64,000 nt of DNA from Domibacillus indicus (GTDB lineage: Bacteria; Bacillota; Bacilli; Bacillales; Domibacillaceae). Positions 28,418-39,223 of this stretch are shown here, in pieces (position 1 is the first letter of the stretch; each line of letters starts with the position of its first letter). The stretch is from assembly GCF_023715895.1 (NCBI RefSeq), contig NZ_JAMBOO010000011.1, positions 1 to 64,000 on the forward strand, given 5' to 3'. Under the pieces are notes generated by a model. The model was not told where the DNA came from. It searched no databases and saw only the letters and a program-made list of their open reading frames with translations. Both the position numbers and the translations under genes were made by a program.

Positions 28418-30610
28418 TTATATCTTTTCAATCGGTGCGAATTGTGCAAGAAGCCGCTTAATGCCGGTTGGACTCGGAAACGCAATGTCCAGCTCTGTGC
28501 TGTCGCCGTTTCCTTTTACCGCCACAACGGTTCCTGTTCCCCATTTTTTATGCGCCGCTTTATCGCCAACCCTCCACTCCAGCCCTGCCGCCGCACTTGT
28601 TTGCGGGCGTGTTACAGCCGGACGTGTTTTTTGGCCAAACGGCATCGCTTTTCGCGGCTGTCGTTTCGGATTCTCTGATTCAAGCAGATCCTCTGGAATT
28701 TCGCTGATAAAGCGCGATACAGGATTCATGTTTGTTTTTCCGTATAGTGTCCGCATTTCTGCATTGGTCATATACAGCTCTTCTTCCGCACGGGTAATCC
28801 CGACATACGCAAGACGGCGTTCTTCTTCCATTTCCTCGTCATCCATAAGCGAGCGGCTGTGAGGAAAGACGCCTTCCTCCAGCCCAATCAGGAATACAAC
28901 GGGGAATTCAAGCCCTTTCGCGGAATGAAGCGTCATAAGGACGACGGATTCTGCCGGCCCTTCTTCTTTGCCGAGCTGGTCGATATCCGCAACAAGCGCC
29001 AGATCTGTTAAAAAAGCAATAAGCGTTTTGTCTTCGTTTGATTCTTCAAAAGACTTTGTGACAGATAAAAACTCTTCGATATTTTCAATCCGCGTCTGCG
29101 CTTCAATTGTTTTTTCCGCTGCAAGCATGTCCACGTACCCGGTCCGGTCAATCACTTCTTCTACAAGCTCGGAGACAGATAAGTATTCCTGCTGCTGCGT
29201 ATAAGCATGAATCAGATCACGAAAATCAGCTGCTGCATTCGCCGCTTTACCGCTTAAACCAATAAAATCGACTTCTGCAAGAGCTCTAAACATGGAAATG
29301 TCGTTTTCCTGCGCGTAGCGGGCAATTTTATCAAGTGACGTGGAACCGAGGCCCCTCTTCGGCACATTAATGACACGCGACAAGCTGATATCATCATCCG
29401 GGTTTGCAATCAAGCGCAAATACGCGAGCAGGTCTTTAATTTCCTTCCGATCATAGAATTTAATACCGCCGACGATCGTATAGTCAATGTTTGACTTCAT
29501 CAGTGTTTCCTCAATCAAACGCGACTGGGCATTTGTGCGGTACAAAACAGCAAAATCAGACGGCTTTCTTCCCGTGGCGGAAAGCTCTTTTATTTTACCG
29601 GCCACAAATTCAGCTTCTGTCCGTTCGCTGTCAGCCCGGAAATAAGCGATTTTTTTCCCATCCACATTTTCAGTCCAAAGCTTTTTCGGCTTTCGGTTGG
29701 AATTGTTTTCAATCACTTCATTCGCTGCCTGTAGAATCCGTCCTGTTGACCGGTAGTTTTGTTCAAGAATAATCGCTTTTGCATGCGGATAATCTTTTTC
29801 GAAAGATAAAATATTCGCAATATCCGCACCGCGCCAGCGATAAATGCTCTGATCACTGTCGCCGACTACGCACAAATTTTGAAAACGGCTCGCCAGCTGC
29901 TTCACAAGGGTGTACTGCGATTTATTCGTATCCTGATACTCATCCACGTGAATATACTGAAATTTGCGCTGATAAAACTCCAATACTTCCGGCACCCGCT
30001 CAAACAGGCGGATCGTCAGCATAATCAAATCGTCAAAATCAAGCGCATTGTTTTTCTTTAAGCGCTTTTCATATTCCGTGTACACATCAGACGTGACTTT
30101 ATCCATATAGCCGCCCTGCTGGCGCGCAAACGCCGCCGCATCCACTAAAATGTTTTTAGACGAGCTGATCGCGCCAAGCAGCGCCCGCGGATCAAACTTT
30201 TTCGGATCAATGTTTAAATCTTTTAAAATGCTTTTAATGACCGAAAGCTGATCTGCTGTATCTAAAATCGTAAAATTCCGGCTGTAGCCAATCCGGTCAA
30301 TATCCCGGCGCAAAATGCGCACACACATGGAGTGGAATGTCGACATCCAGATTTCTTCAGCTGCACCGCCGAGCAGCGCACCAATCCGGTCTTTCATTTC
30401 GCGCGCCGCTTTATTGGTAAACGTAAGCGCCAAAATGTTATAGGGATTGATTTCTTTTTCAACAATTAAATAGGCAATCCGGTGTGTCAGCACCCGGGTT
30501 TTGCCTGAGCCCGCTCCAGCCATAATCAGGAGCGGCCCTTCTGTTGTTTTAACGGCTTCCTGCTGCTGTGGATTCAAGCCGTTTAATAATCGATCTGTTA
30601 AAAATTGCAT
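28418..30610 (-). CDS. pcrA: ATP-dependent DNA helicase PcrA
   Basis: Superfamily 1A 3'-to-5' helicase, essential in Bacillus for repair and plasmid replication. Motifs in order are Walker A GAGSGKTR, motif Ia [10 protein letters not shown], motif [11 protein letters not shown], motif [16 protein letters not shown] and the C-terminal [11 protein letters not shown] and [12 protein letters not shown]. The tail holds the tudor-like segment [18 protein letters not shown] for RNA polymerase contact. 730 aa, full length. It lies between pcrB (40 nt upstream) and ligA (95 nt downstream). Confidence 0.97.
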   Translation of the reverse strand: MQFLTDRLLNGLNPQQQEAVKTTEGPLLIMAGAGSGKTRVLTHRIAYLIVEKEINPYNILALTFTNKAAREMKDRIGALLGGAAEEIWMSTFHSMCVRILRRDIDRIGYSRNFTILDTADQLSVIKSILKDLNIDPKKFDPRALLGAISSSKNILVDAAAFARQQGGYMDKVTSDVYTEYEKRLKKNNALDFDDLIMLTIRLFERVPEVLEFYQRKFQYIHVDEYQDTNKSQYTLVKQLASRFQNLCVVGDSDQSIYRWRGADIANILSFEKDYPHAKAIILEQNYRSTGRILQAANEVIENNSNRKPKKLWTENVDGKKIAYFRADSERTEAEFVAGKIKELSATGRKPSDFAVLYRTNAQSRLIEETLMKSNIDYTIVGGIKFYDRKEIKDLLAYLRLIANPDDDISLSRVINVPKRGLGSTSLDKIARYAQENDISMFRALAEVDFIGLSGKAANAAADFRDLIHAYTQQQEYLSVSELVEEVIDRTGYVDMLAAEKTIEAQTRIENIEEFLSVTKSFEESNEDKTLIAFLTDLALVADIDQLGKEEGPAESVVLMTLHSAKGLEFPVVFLIGLEEGVFPHSRSLMDDEEMEEERRLAYVGITRAEEELYMTNAEMRTLYGKTNMNPVSRFISEIPEDLLESENPKRQPRKAMPFGQKTRPAVTRPQTSAAAGLEWRVGDKAAHKKWGTGTVVAVKGNGDSTELDIAFPSPTGIKRLLAQFAPIEKI

Positions 30611-30650
30611 CCTGCCACCACCATTTAGAACATTTGTTCTTTATTATACA

Positions 30651-31343
30651 CTATTTTTGAACCGCCGCGACGGTTTTTAATGCTTCTTCCGGCTTTTCAT
30701 AAACCGCATTTCCGACAACGACTACATCCGCATACTGCCCGATTTCTTTCGCCTGCTGGGCTGTTTGAATACCGCCTCCGTAGAAAAACACGGTTTCGGT
30801 TCCTTTTAATACATCGGCCGCTTGCTGCACGGCTTCAACGTCACCATACGTGCCGCTGTATTCCAAATAAAAAACAGGCAGCTTCCATAAGTGGCCGGCC
30901 AGACGTGCATACGCAATGACATCCTCGGTATCCGGCTTCTCGGAAACACCAGTCAGTTTCGCTGCCTTGCAGTCCGGGTTCGCAATACAATAGCCCTCTA
31001 CAATCAATTCACCCGGGTCCATTAAATCGCCGTATTCTTTCATCGCTTCCACGTGCAGGCCGGTAATCCATTCGGCCCGGTTCGTATTTAAAACGGTTGG
31101 AATCAAATACAAATCAAAGCCCGGCGTTACGATCTCAAGTGACGATACTTCCAGCACGCACGGAAGCGGAAAGCGGCGCACCCGTACCATTAAGTCCAGT
31201 ACATTATCCAGCGTAACGCCATCTGAACCGCCTACTACAATAGCATCCGTTCCAGATTCGCATACACGTTCGAGCAATTCATCATCTATCGGTTTATTCG
31301 GATCTAATTTAAACACATGCCGCCATTCGCGAACATCATACAT
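30651..31343 (-). CDS. pcrB: Heptaprenylglyceryl phosphate synthase
   Basis: TIM-barrel prenyltransferase that joins heptaprenyl diphosphate to glycerol-1-phosphate, giving an archaeal-type ether lipid in Bacillaceae. Motifs are VVGGSDGVTLDNVL near the N-terminus, YLEYSGTYGD, and the phosphate-binding YGGGIQT and VVVGNAVYE. About 230 aa. ATG 31343 with GGAGG upstream. It is separated from yerC by a terminator, so it has its own promoter. Confidence 0.95.
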   Translation of the reverse strand: MYDVREWRHVFKLDPNKPIDDELLERVCESGTDAIVVGGSDGVTLDNVLDLMVRVRRFPLPCVLEVSSLEIVTPGFDLYLIPTVLNTNRAEWITGLHVEAMKEYGDLMDPGELIVEGYCIANPDCKAAKLTGVSEKPDTEDVIAYARLAGHLWKLPVFYLEYSGTYGDVEAVQQAADVLKGTETVFFYGGGIQTAQQAKEIGQYADVVVVGNAVYEKPEEALKTVAAVQK

Positions 31344-31378
31344 GTGCACTGCCTCCATTCATTCAACTACAACTTCGT

Positions 31379-31430
31379 ATTATATCATGAAACAGCGCCC
31401 GCTTCATTCGTTCAACGAAACGGTTTCGTT
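31379..31430 (-). promoter_or_regulatory. pcrB upstream region: -10 box and perfect palindrome
   Basis: A TATAAT (31379-31384) with a poor -35 lies 35 nt before the pcrB ATG. Upstream is a perfect 17-bp palindrome AACGAAAC-C-GTTTCGTT (31414-31430), placed where an activator, repressor or weak hairpin could act. Confidence 0.45.
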
Positions 31431-31477
31431 CCGCTTCCTTATTTATACTCTTTTAAAAAAGCCTTCTCTGTATACAG

Positions 31478-31509
31478 AAAAAAGCAGCTCTTAAAAGAGC
31501 TGCTTTTTT
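31478..31509 (-). terminator. yerC terminator
   Basis: Stem AGCAGCTCT / AGAGCTGCT with loop TAAA and T tail, directly after the yerC stop. Confidence 0.87.
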
Positions 31510-31512
31510 GTT

Positions 31513-31809
31513 TTATTCTTTATCGTACACGCGCTTCAACACGAATTCATAGCCGTCATTTCCATAGTTTAAGCATCGTTTCACACGGGAAATAGTAGCG
31601 GTTGATGCACCGGTTTCCGTTTCAATTTTATGATAGGTTTTGCCTTCTTGAAGCATCCGTGCTACTTCAAGACGCTGGGCCAGTGACTGAATTTCATTTA
31701 CTGTGCACAGATCATCGAAAAATCGATAGCATTCTTCCAGATCCTTCAGCGAGAGGACAGCTTGAAACAGCTGGTCCAGCTCCCTCCCCCGCAACTTATC
31801 TATCTGCAT
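31513..31809 (-). CDS. yerC: TrpR-like DNA-binding protein YerC
   Basis: A 98-aa helical protein of the TrpR/YerC-YecD family. It has the TrpR-type helix-turn-helix (AQRLEVARMLQEGKTYHKIETE then TGASTATISRVKRCL). Its regulatory target is unknown to me. ATG 31809 matches the conserved MQIDKLRGREL start and has GGAAG 6 nt upstream; a TTG at 31815 overlaps the yerB stop. It is translationally linked to yerB. Confidence 0.92.
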   Translation of the reverse strand: MQIDKLRGRELDQLFQAVLSLKDLEECYRFFDDLCTVNEIQSLAQRLEVARMLQEGKTYHKIETETGASTATISRVKRCLNYGNDGYEFVLKRVYDKE

Positions 31810-31811
31810 AA

Positions 31812-32786
31812 TCAACTTCCATTCCCTTCACCATCTATTTCTACCTTTACTGCTTTATTTAATCCTCTTGAGGCCGGCACTACGTGAATCCACGTTTTTC
31901 CTGTTACAAAAGCAGGACCGCTTTCTGTATTAGGCACGATTCGTCCATCCTGATTGCGCCATTTCACCAGGTTCATGACACCTTCTTGAAAAAGAAACGC
32001 ATCTCCACCAGAGGTTAAATCAATATCCAGACGCCCTTTTGCATCGACAACACGATGGTCCGCTTCGATGACAAAAACATTATCTGCTTTGATCTCTGCC
32101 CCATCTATCGTCCGGCGGTATTGATCGCCATCATACTCATATCTTGATTCGAATAAATCATTTGATGACGGCCGAATAGAAAACGCTTCTGCCGGGTCAC
32201 CGGTCAACGACGCTGCTTCCTTCTTCGATAAAAAAGCCAGCCGCGACGGCGCGTCATTTAAGCTGTAGCCTTTTTCTTCCGCAACATGGAACGCTTCCTT
32301 CATATCTACGTATGAATTATGAGGTGCTTTCCGGGACGGGTCCCGCTTAAACACATCGCCATCATGCTGGATACCATTAACCTGATCTACTTCACCGGAC
32401 AGCAGCATCTCCTGCGCTTCTGGACTATAGCCGTGGGCTAAAAACAGTGCATCGTACCCCTTAGAAAGCTCGACAAGATAATCGCGTGCGCTCCGGACAG
32501 GCCCCGCTTTATCTGGATATTCGCTTTGATAGATGGCTAAAAAACGAGTGATGCCGCCTTCTGTCAAAATTTCATATACAATATCCGCTTTCTCAAGAGC
32601 CGTCTGTGGACGGGCTGACGGATGATTGCTAATCACGACCGCTACAGCCCGGTGTGCATTATCTGATGATTGAATGCCTGTTAAAGGATTGAGCTCACTT
32701 TTTTCATTCTTGCTGGCAGGCTCGGCACTTGAACATCCGCTGATTAAAACGGCTGCTGCAGCCATTGCCATCCATTTTTTTCTCAT
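31812..32786 (-). CDS. yerB: DUF3048 lipoprotein YerB
   Basis: A 324-aa surface lipoprotein with lipobox LISGC (Cys 18). The DUF3048 body shows NPLTGIQSSDNAHRAVAVVISNHPSARPQTAL, GPVRSARDYLVEL and a C-terminal domain with RNQDGRIVPNTESGPAFVTGKTW. Function is unknown; its fixed place between yerA and yerC in Bacillaceae is the main clue. Start ATG 32786. Confidence 0.92.
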   Translation of the reverse strand: MRKKWMAMAAAAVLISGCSSAEPASKNEKSELNPLTGIQSSDNAHRAVAVVISNHPSARPQTALEKADIVYEILTEGGITRFLAIYQSEYPDKAGPVRSARDYLVELSKGYDALFLAHGYSPEAQEMLLSGEVDQVNGIQHDGDVFKRDPSRKAPHNSYVDMKEAFHVAEEKGYSLNDAPSRLAFLSKKEAASLTGDPAEAFSIRPSSNDLFESRYEYDGDQYRRTIDGAEIKADNVFVIEADHRVVDAKGRLDIDLTSGGDAFLFQEGVMNLVKWRNQDGRIVPNTESGPAFVTGKTWIHVVPASRGLNKAVKVEIDGEGNGS

Positions 32787-32820
32787 ATCGACACTCCGAA
32801 AATAGTTTTACTTTACTATT

Positions 32821-34557
32821 TTAACGCATTATCGTTGGAAAGAGTATCGTTTTCTTCATAACGTCATATATCCCCTGCGAGGTAAGGCGGATATAAGGCA
32901 GGTGAGTGGACGTTAAAAACAGCAGTGAATAGATGGGATCTTCATATGGATAGCCGCGCGCTGACAGCAGTTCCCGCAGCCTGGCTTCTTGTTCCATTAC
33001 CGTTTCAAACGGCTGATCCGACATGATGCCGGACAGTGTAAGCGGGATTTCATGAATGATTTTCCCGTTCTCTGCGAGCACAATGCCTCCGCCCAGTTCT
33101 TTCACCCGGTTAAATGCCCGCTTCATTTCCTCTTTGGATGAACCAATCAAAACAATATCCTCCGTGCTGGAAAACGAGGAGGCAAATCCCTGCACGTTTG
33201 TAGCAAATCCTTTGATAGTTGTGTTTACCCGCCACTTTCCTTCGTAATCGAGGAGAACGAGGTAATTTTGGTCATGCTCCATATAAAAATGCTCTCCAGC
33301 CACATCTTTCACGACACTGCATGGCTTGGTGATGACATTGTTGACCATTTCTATACCAAACGGCATCGAAAATTGCAAATCATCCTCCCGTAGTTCCCAG
33401 TCGAGCCGCATTTTCGTATGCCCGAACCGCTGCCAGGCAACAGGCGGGAATGGACTCGCTTCCTGGCCGCTTTTTTTCACCCACACGCCTCTTGACAGCA
33501 CTGCTTCCGGTGTTGGGTCAAATTCACTTGTTAAAATGTTTACACTTGCCAGGCGTCCAGGTGCAATCATGCCATGTATATGTTCCATGCGATAATAACG
33601 AGCAGCGTTATATGACGCCATATGATATGCATCGATAGGCGGCACCCCATTTTCGATGGCGATGCGGATTAATTTATCGGTCAGCCCGTCCTTACAAAAA
33701 ACAGGCGATGGACCGTCTGTTGTCAGCATCATCATGTCGTACTGATCGAGGTCAAGCTCTTTCATCTCTGTCAGCAGGTTTTCAAGATCCGGACGGATGG
33801 ATGAATGACGGAGTGTGACCATCATGCCATTCATCAGGCGCTTTCTTACGTCTTCTCCAGTCATCGATTCATGATCGCCGTCCGCTCCAAACAAGGTCAT
33901 CTTCGTCAATGTTTTTTCCGAGGCACCAGGGAAATGCCCTTCAATCCGCTTATTAGCTGCTTTTGTTTCCTGCATCCAATACAGCATCATATCGTCTCCA
34001 TCTAAAAGCTTGGGCCAGCCGGTCAATTCACCACCTTGAATGACACATTCATTTTTCAGCCAGGCACTTACCGTGCCGTTTGCAAAAACATCATCTTCAT
34101 TTTCAATTTCGGTTTGGGCATCATACCGGCACCACCAGTACATCGAAACCGGCTGCTTATTCAGCTCTTCAATTAAAGAAAACGCTTTCTTTTTTGTAAG
34201 GGCCAGCATCATCATCAAGTTGTCATTGATAAGAGTGGTCGTTCCGCGCTTTGCCGCATATTCGGAAAAGGTTTTTGGATTGTAAATTAAAAAGGGGTGA
34301 ACGTGCGGTTCAATATAGCCGGGCACGATCGTTTTTCCGGTGCAGTCAACGATCTCATCCGCATGGTCCGGAAGGTCGTCTCCGATGTAGACAATACGGT
34401 TTTCATAGATCCAGATGTTTCCCTGCAGCCAGCGCTTCATAGCTGAATGAAGATAACGCGCATTCTTCAAAACAAGCGTCGGCGCTTTTTTACGGTCTAC
34501 TACGGCAACCTGTTCACGTATTTTTTTGTTTCTCCATCTATGTGTTAAATCAGACAT
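32821..34557 (-). CDS. yerA: Adenine deaminase-related amidohydrolase YerA
   Basis: A 578-aa amidohydrolase of the adenine-deaminase (AdeC/YerA) family. The metal motif is PGYIEPHVHPF, and further motifs are TTDGPSPVF and IAPGRLASVNIL. YerA is grouped with adenine deaminases by sequence, but its substrate is not settled. It sits next to the purine operon, which fits purine salvage. ATG 34557 has AAGGAA 8 nt upstream; the frame to 34638 extends past that site. Confidence 0.88.
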   Translation of the reverse strand: MSDLTHRWRNKKIREQVAVVDRKKAPTLVLKNARYLHSAMKRWLQGNIWIYENRIVYIGDDLPDHADEIVDCTGKTIVPGYIEPHVHPFLIYNPKTFSEYAAKRGTTTLINDNLMMMLALTKKKAFSLIEELNKQPVSMYWWCRYDAQTEIENEDDVFANGTVSAWLKNECVIQGGELTGWPKLLDGDDMMLYWMQETKAANKRIEGHFPGASEKTLTKMTLFGADGDHESMTGEDVRKRLMNGMMVTLRHSSIRPDLENLLTEMKELDLDQYDMMMLTTDGPSPVFCKDGLTDKLIRIAIENGVPPIDAYHMASYNAARYYRMEHIHGMIAPGRLASVNILTSEFDPTPEAVLSRGVWVKKSGQEASPFPPVAWQRFGHTKMRLDWELREDDLQFSMPFGIEMVNNVITKPCSVVKDVAGEHFYMEHDQNYLVLLDYEGKWRVNTTIKGFATNVQGFASSFSSTEDIVLIGSSKEEMKRAFNRVKELGGGIVLAENGKIIHEIPLTLSGIMSDQPFETVMEQEARLRELLSARGYPYEDPIYSLLFLTSTHLPYIRLTSQGIYDVMKKTILFPTIMR

Positions 34558-34661
34558 ACCAATCGTTCCTTTCAAAATGAGATCGCTTTCAACTATGCGA
34601 TTGACCTTCATCGTAACATAGATCACACAGTAAAGCATTAAAGAATCATCGATTTTGTGAA

Positions 34662-34691
34662 AAAAGTTCGAACTTTTGGCAAGAAACTTGC
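34662..34691. promoter_or_regulatory. Palindromic elements upstream of yerA
   Basis: AAAAGTTCGAACTTTT (34662-34677) is a perfect 16-bp palindrome containing CGAAC on both strands, the core of PurR boxes, followed by a short dyad GCAAG-aaa-CTTGC (34679-34691). It lies about 105 nt upstream of the yerA start, so PurR control is possible. Confidence 0.4.
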
Positions 34692-34751
34692 ATTAGTCTG
34701 ATTTTCGGGACAAACCAGGTAAATTGCCTTCTTTTTTTGTCCCGATTTAAC

Positions 34752-34783
34752 GCAAAAAAGCAGGGGAAACTCCCCCTGCTTTC
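34752..34783 (-). terminator. Purine operon terminator
   Basis: AAAGCAGGGGG / TCCCCTGCTTT hairpin with T-rich tail on the - strand, 4 nt past the purD stop. Confidence 0.85.
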
Positions 34784-34786
34784 TTT

Positions 34787-36052
34787 TTATAAACTGGCTT
34801 TCGCAATAGCGCGGCTGCCGATATCCTTACGGAAAAAGAAATGTTCCGTATCGATATGCTGCATTTTTTCATACGCGTTTTGCTGGGCTTCAACCGGGTT
34901 TGCTCCACTTCCTGCAACAAGAAGCACACGGCCGCCATTCGCACGGATAACATCTCCATCTGCATACGTGCCAGCGTGGATAACAGATCCTGCATCAATA
35001 GCCTGGAGCCCTTTGAGCTCATTGCCTTTCTCGTATGCTTCTGGGTAGCCTTTTGCTGCCAGAACAATACCGAGAACGGATTCTTCTTTCCAAGCGAGTT
35101 CAGGGTCTCTGCCATCAAGCACATCAAGCATCACCTGAACAAGATCATTTTCAAGACGCGGCAGTACAACCTGCGTTTCCGGATCACCAAAACGGGCATT
35201 AAATTCAATCGTTTTCGGTCCTTCTTCTGTAAGCATTAAACCTGCAAAAATAATGCCCGTAAATGAACGGCCTTCCGCAACCATGCCTTTTGCGATCGGA
35301 CGGAGAATCTCTTCTACCGACTGGTCGTGAATGGCCTGTGAAATGTGCGGAACCGGTGAATAAGCACCCATGCCGCCTGTGTTTGGACCTTCGTCGTTAT
35401 CGAATGCACGCTTATGATCCTGTGCTGCTTCCATCGGATATACATTTTCGCCATGTACAAATGCCATAAGAGAATATTCTTCTCCCTGCAAAAATTGCTC
35501 TACGACAACGCGTGCAGAAGCATCACCGAATTTTTTATCGAGCATCATATCATCCAGTGCCTCAAGCGCTTCATTCATCGTCATCGCAACGGTAACGCCT
35601 TTTCCGGCAGCCAGGCCGTCCGCTTTCAATACGATCGGTGCACCCTCTTGCTGGATATATGCTTTTGCTGCTTCGTAATCCTCAAATGACTGATAGCGTG
35701 CGGTTGGAATATTGTACTTTTCCATCATCATTTTCGAGAAGGATTTACTGCCTTCTAAAATAGCTGCATTTTGTTTTGGACCGAATACTTTCAGTCCCTC
35801 ACCTTCTAAATAATCCGTAATTCCGGCAGAAAGCGGGTTTTCCGGACCAACAATTACAAGGTCAACGCCCTGCTCTTTTGCAAATGCAGCCAGGTCGGCA
35901 AAGTTCATTTCATCGATATCAACAATGCTTGCATCCTGCGCGATTCCGGCGTTCCCCGGTGCGCAAAAAACGGTTTGAACAAGCGGGCTTTCCGCCACTT
36001 TTTTACAAATGGCGTGCTCGCGTCCGCCGCGCCCTACAACGAGTACGTTCAT
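34787..36052 (-). CDS. purD: Phosphoribosylamine-glycine ligase
   Basis: ATP-grasp enzyme for purine step 2 (GAR synthesis). The N-terminal MNVLVVGRGGREHAIC, the PSV-type PIVLKADGLAAGKGV and the FNARFGDPETQ metal-binding loop are present. 421 aa, last gene of the operon, 15 nt after purH. Confidence 0.96.
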   Translation of the reverse strand: MNVLVVGRGGREHAICKKVAESPLVQTVFCAPGNAGIAQDASIVDIDEMNFADLAAFAKEQGVDLVIVGPENPLSAGITDYLEGEGLKVFGPKQNAAILEGSKSFSKMMMEKYNIPTARYQSFEDYEAAKAYIQQEGAPIVLKADGLAAGKGVTVAMTMNEALEALDDMMLDKKFGDASARVVVEQFLQGEEYSLMAFVHGENVYPMEAAQDHKRAFDNDEGPNTGGMGAYSPVPHISQAIHDQSVEEILRPIAKGMVAEGRSFTGIIFAGLMLTEEGPKTIEFNARFGDPETQVVLPRLENDLVQVMLDVLDGRDPELAWKEESVLGIVLAAKGYPEAYEKGNELKGLQAIDAGSVIHAGTYADGDVIRANGGRVLLVAGSGANPVEAQQNAYEKMQHIDTEHFFFRKDIGSRAIAKASL

Positions 36053-36067
36053 GAGAAAAGCCCCCTC

Positions 36068-37603
36068 TTAATGTTTGAAATGGCGAATACCTGTCATTAC
36101 CATTGTAATGCCGTATTCATCCGCTTTTTTAATGGAATCTTCATCCCGGATTGATCCGCCCGGCTGAATAATAGCTGTAATGCCCGCTTTGGCAGCTGCT
36201 TCAACAGTGTCATCCATTGGAAAGAATGCATCTGAGGCAAGAGCGGCTCCTTTTGCTTTTTCACCAGCCTGCTCAAGCGCAATTTTCGCTGCACCAACAC
36301 GGTTCATTTGTCCCGCGCCAACACCAAGTGTCATTTTGTCGTCGGACACAACAATTGCGTTTGACTTAACATGCTTCACAACTTTCCAGCCCAGTTTCAT
36401 GGCTGTCCATTCTTCTTCTGTCGGCTGGCGTTTCGTCGCAACTTTCACGTCTGCATCCGCAAGAGACAGTTCATCCAAATCTTGCGAAAGCAAGCCGCCT
36501 TCAACAGATGTAAGTACTTTTTCGCCTTTTTTGCCGTTTGTGAAATCAAGCGTTAGGAGGCGGATGTTTTTCTTTTGAGACAGTACGTCAATCGCTTCTG
36601 CATCAAAAGACGGCGCCACAATGATCTCAAGGAAAATCTCATGCAGCTTTTGGGCAAGCTCTTTTGATACAGGACGGTTCAATGCCACAATACCGCCGAA
36701 AATAGAAGTTGGATCTGCTTCATATGCACGGGCATATGCTTCTTCAATCGTTTCTCCTGCTCCAACACCGCAAGGATTCATGTGCTTCACGGCTACCGCA
36801 GCCGGCTCGTCGAATTCTTTTACGATTTGAAGGGCGGCGTCTGTATCACGGATGTTGTTATATGAAAGCTCTTTTCCATGCAGCTGATCAGCTTGTGCCA
36901 CAGAGAAAGAAGAGCCAAGCGGCTGTGAATAAAACGCTGCTTTTTGATGCGGGTTCTCGCCGTAGCGGAGCGATTGCTTTAATTCATACGTAACAGTCAG
37001 CTTTTCAGGGTTTTCTTCCCCGGCAAGATCCGTCATAAAGCCGGCAATCATCGCATCATACGCAGCTGTATGGCGGAACACTTTTGCAGCAAGCTTCCGG
37101 CGCGTTTCAAGCGTTGTTTTACCTTCGCCTTTCAGTTCAGACAGCACTTGATCGTAATCACTTGAATCCACAATTACAGTCACATATTCGTGGTTTTTCG
37201 CAGACGCACGAAGCATGGCCGGGCCGCCGATGTCGATGTTTTCAATCGCATCTTCTGTTGTGACATCCGGCTTTGCGATCGTTTGCTGGAATGGGTACAA
37301 GTTCACGCAGACGATATCGATTGGCTGAATATTGTGCTCTTCAAGCTGCTTTTGATGATCCGGCTCGCCGTGTTTCGCAAGCAGGCCGCCGTGAATGAAC
37401 GGGTTCAGCGTTTTAACGCGGCCTTCTAGAATTTCCGGAAACCCGGTTACATCTGTTACGCCTTTTACCGGTACACCTGCTTCTGCAAGCATTTTTTTCG
37501 TGCCGCCTGTTGAAACAATTTCATAGCCAAGCGCCGCAATTTCTCTCGCAAATTCAGTTACGCCGCTTTTATCTGATACGCTGATTAATGCGCGTTTCGT
37601 CAT
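36068..37603 (-). CDS. purH: Bifunctional AICAR transformylase / IMP cyclohydrolase
   Basis: Final two purine steps. The N-terminal MGS-like cyclohydrolase (about 1-195; [24 protein letters not shown]) precedes the transformylase (about 200-511), which has KHMNPCGVG and [11 protein letters not shown]. 511 aa. It overlaps the purN stop by 4 nt. Confidence 0.97.
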   Translation of the reverse strand: MTKRALISVSDKSGVTEFAREIAALGYEIVSTGGTKKMLAEAGVPVKGVTDVTGFPEILEGRVKTLNPFIHGGLLAKHGEPDHQKQLEEHNIQPIDIVCVNLYPFQQTIAKPDVTTEDAIENIDIGGPAMLRASAKNHEYVTVIVDSSDYDQVLSELKGEGKTTLETRRKLAAKVFRHTAAYDAMIAGFMTDLAGEENPEKLTVTYELKQSLRYGENPHQKAAFYSQPLGSSFSVAQADQLHGKELSYNNIRDTDAALQIVKEFDEPAAVAVKHMNPCGVGAGETIEEAYARAYEADPTSIFGGIVALNRPVSKELAQKLHEIFLEIIVAPSFDAEAIDVLSQKKNIRLLTLDFTNGKKGEKVLTSVEGGLLSQDLDELSLADADVKVATKRQPTEEEWTAMKLGWKVVKHVKSNAIVVSDDKMTLGVGAGQMNRVGAAKIALEQAGEKAKGAALASDAFFPMDDTVEAAAKAGITAIIQPGGSIRDEDSIKKADEYGITMVMTGIRHFKH

Positions 37604-38187
37604 TGTGTTTGTTCCTCCCTATGTTGGTTCAAAAGTTTGGTGATTACATTCGGATAAAGGCTGTGTTCAATCCGTTGAATGGCAGCCTGTACATCGCTGC
37701 GCGTCATGCCGGAATCAATTCGTACACATTCCTGGTCAATGATCGGGCCGGTGTCCATCCCTTCATCAACAAAGTGAACGGTAACGCCGGATATTTTTAC
37801 CCCTGCGTCAAACGCCTGGCCGATTGCATCTTTTCCTGGAAAAGCCGGCAGAAGAGACGGGTGAATGTTTACGATCCGGTTCCGGTATGCATTCAGTAAA
37901 ACAGGGCCAATCAAACGCATATAGCCGGCTAGAAAAATAAATTCAACTCCTGCCTCCTGCAAGCGGTCCACAATTTCACTCTCAAACGCTGCTTTTGATT
38001 CGTACTGTTTCGGCTGAAATGAAAACGCCGGGATGTCGAGTGCTTTTGCGCGTTCAAGTACATACGCATCCGGTTTATCGCAGACGAGCAAGGCGATTTC
38101 AGCAGGAACCTTTCCTGCTGCCACCGCCTCGGCAATTGCCTGCACGTTGCTTCCGCTGCCGGATGCAAACAAGGCAATTTTCGTCAT
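37600..38187 (-). CDS. purN: Phosphoribosylglycinamide formyltransferase (10-formyl-THF)
   Basis: Adds the formyl group to GAR. The start [12 protein letters not shown], the catalytic pattern [14 protein letters not shown] and [17 protein letters not shown] are typical. 195 aa. ATG overlaps the purM stop by 4 nt. No purT is seen. Confidence 0.96.
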   Translation of the reverse strand: MTKIALFASGSGSNVQAIAEAVAAGKVPAEIALLVCDKPDAYVLERAKALDIPAFSFQPKQYESKAAFESEIVDRLQEAGVEFIFLAGYMRLIGPVLLNAYRNRIVNIHPSLLPAFPGKDAIGQAFDAGVKISGVTVHFVDEGMDTGPIIDQECVRIDSGMTRSDVQAAIQRIEHSLYPNVITKLLNQHREEQTQ

Positions 38188-39209
38188 TGAACGGTAACTC
38201 CTTCGCCGCTCACAACACGTCCGATTGTATAAGCTGTTTCACCAGCTGCTTCGAGTGCTGCTTTTACGTTTGCTTCTTCTTCTTTCGATACAATCAATAC
38301 AAAGCCAATACCCATATTGAAAATATTGTACATTTCCTGGCGGTCAAGCTCTCCATACGTCTCAAGTACATTAAAAATGTCCGGTACCGGCCATGAACCA
38401 GCTTCAATTGAAGCGCCAAGGCCTTTTGGCAGAGCACGCGGAATGTTTTCCACAAATCCGCCGCCTGTAATGTGCGCCATCCCGTTTACAGCCGCTTGCT
38501 TCAGTACGGATAGAACCGGCTTCACATAAATACGTGTTGGTTCAAGAAGCGCTTCTCCAAGCGGAACTGAAAGACCTTCTACCTGCGCGTTTACATCAAG
38601 GTTATGTGTTTCAAAGAAAATTTTGCGAACGAGTGAATAACCGTTGCTGTGAATCCCGCTCGATGCGAGACCGATCAGCACGTCGCCTTCTTTTACGTTT
38701 TCACCTGTTACAACGCTGCTCTTTTCAACAGCGCCAACCGTAAATCCGGCCATATCGTATTCTTCCTCATCGTAAAGTCCCGGCATTTCTGCTGTTTCTC
38801 CGCCAATAAGGGCACAGCCCGCCTGCTCGCAGCCGTCCGCTACTCCTTTAACGATTTGTTCGATTTTTTCCGGCACTGCTTTGCCGCATGCAATATAATC
38901 AAGGAAAAACAGGGGCTCTGCTCCCTGTACCACAACATCGTTGACACACATGGCTACACAGTCGATGCCAATCGTATCATGCTTGTCCATCATAAACGCA
39001 AGCTTTAGTTTTGTGCCGACGCCATCTGTTCCGGAAACAAGAACCGGCTCCTTTAACTGCAGTGATGACAGATCAAACATGCCCCCGAAACTGCCGAGCG
39101 CTCCCATTACACCGGCGCGCTTCGTCCGCTCTACATGTTTTTTCATCCGTTCTACCGCTTCGTACCCTGCCTCGATGTTTACACCGGCTGCTTCATACGA
39201 TTTTGCCAT
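38184..39209 (-). CDS. purM: Phosphoribosylformylglycinamidine cyclo-ligase (AIR synthetase)
   Basis: ATP-dependent ring closure giving AIR. Signature stretches are [41 protein letters not shown] (split here by eye) and [14 protein letters not shown]. About 341 aa. ATG 39209 with AGGAGG 7 nt upstream is chosen over an upstream in-frame start at 39230. Confidence 0.96.
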   Translation of the reverse strand: MAKSYEAAGVNIEAGYEAVERMKKHVERTKRAGVMGALGSFGGMFDLSSLQLKEPVLVSGTDGVGTKLKLAFMMDKHDTIGIDCVAMCVNDVVVQGAEPLFFLDYIACGKAVPEKIEQIVKGVADGCEQAGCALIGGETAEMPGLYDEEEYDMAGFTVGAVEKSSVVTGENVKEGDVLIGLASSGIHSNGYSLVRKIFFETHNLDVNAQVEGLSVPLGEALLEPTRIYVKPVLSVLKQAAVNGMAHITGGGFVENIPRALPKGLGASIEAGSWPVPDIFNVLETYGELDRQEMYNIFNMGIGFVLIVSKEEEANVKAALEAAGETAYTIGRVVSGEGVTVQ

Positions 39210-39223
39210 TTTTGTTCCTCCTG

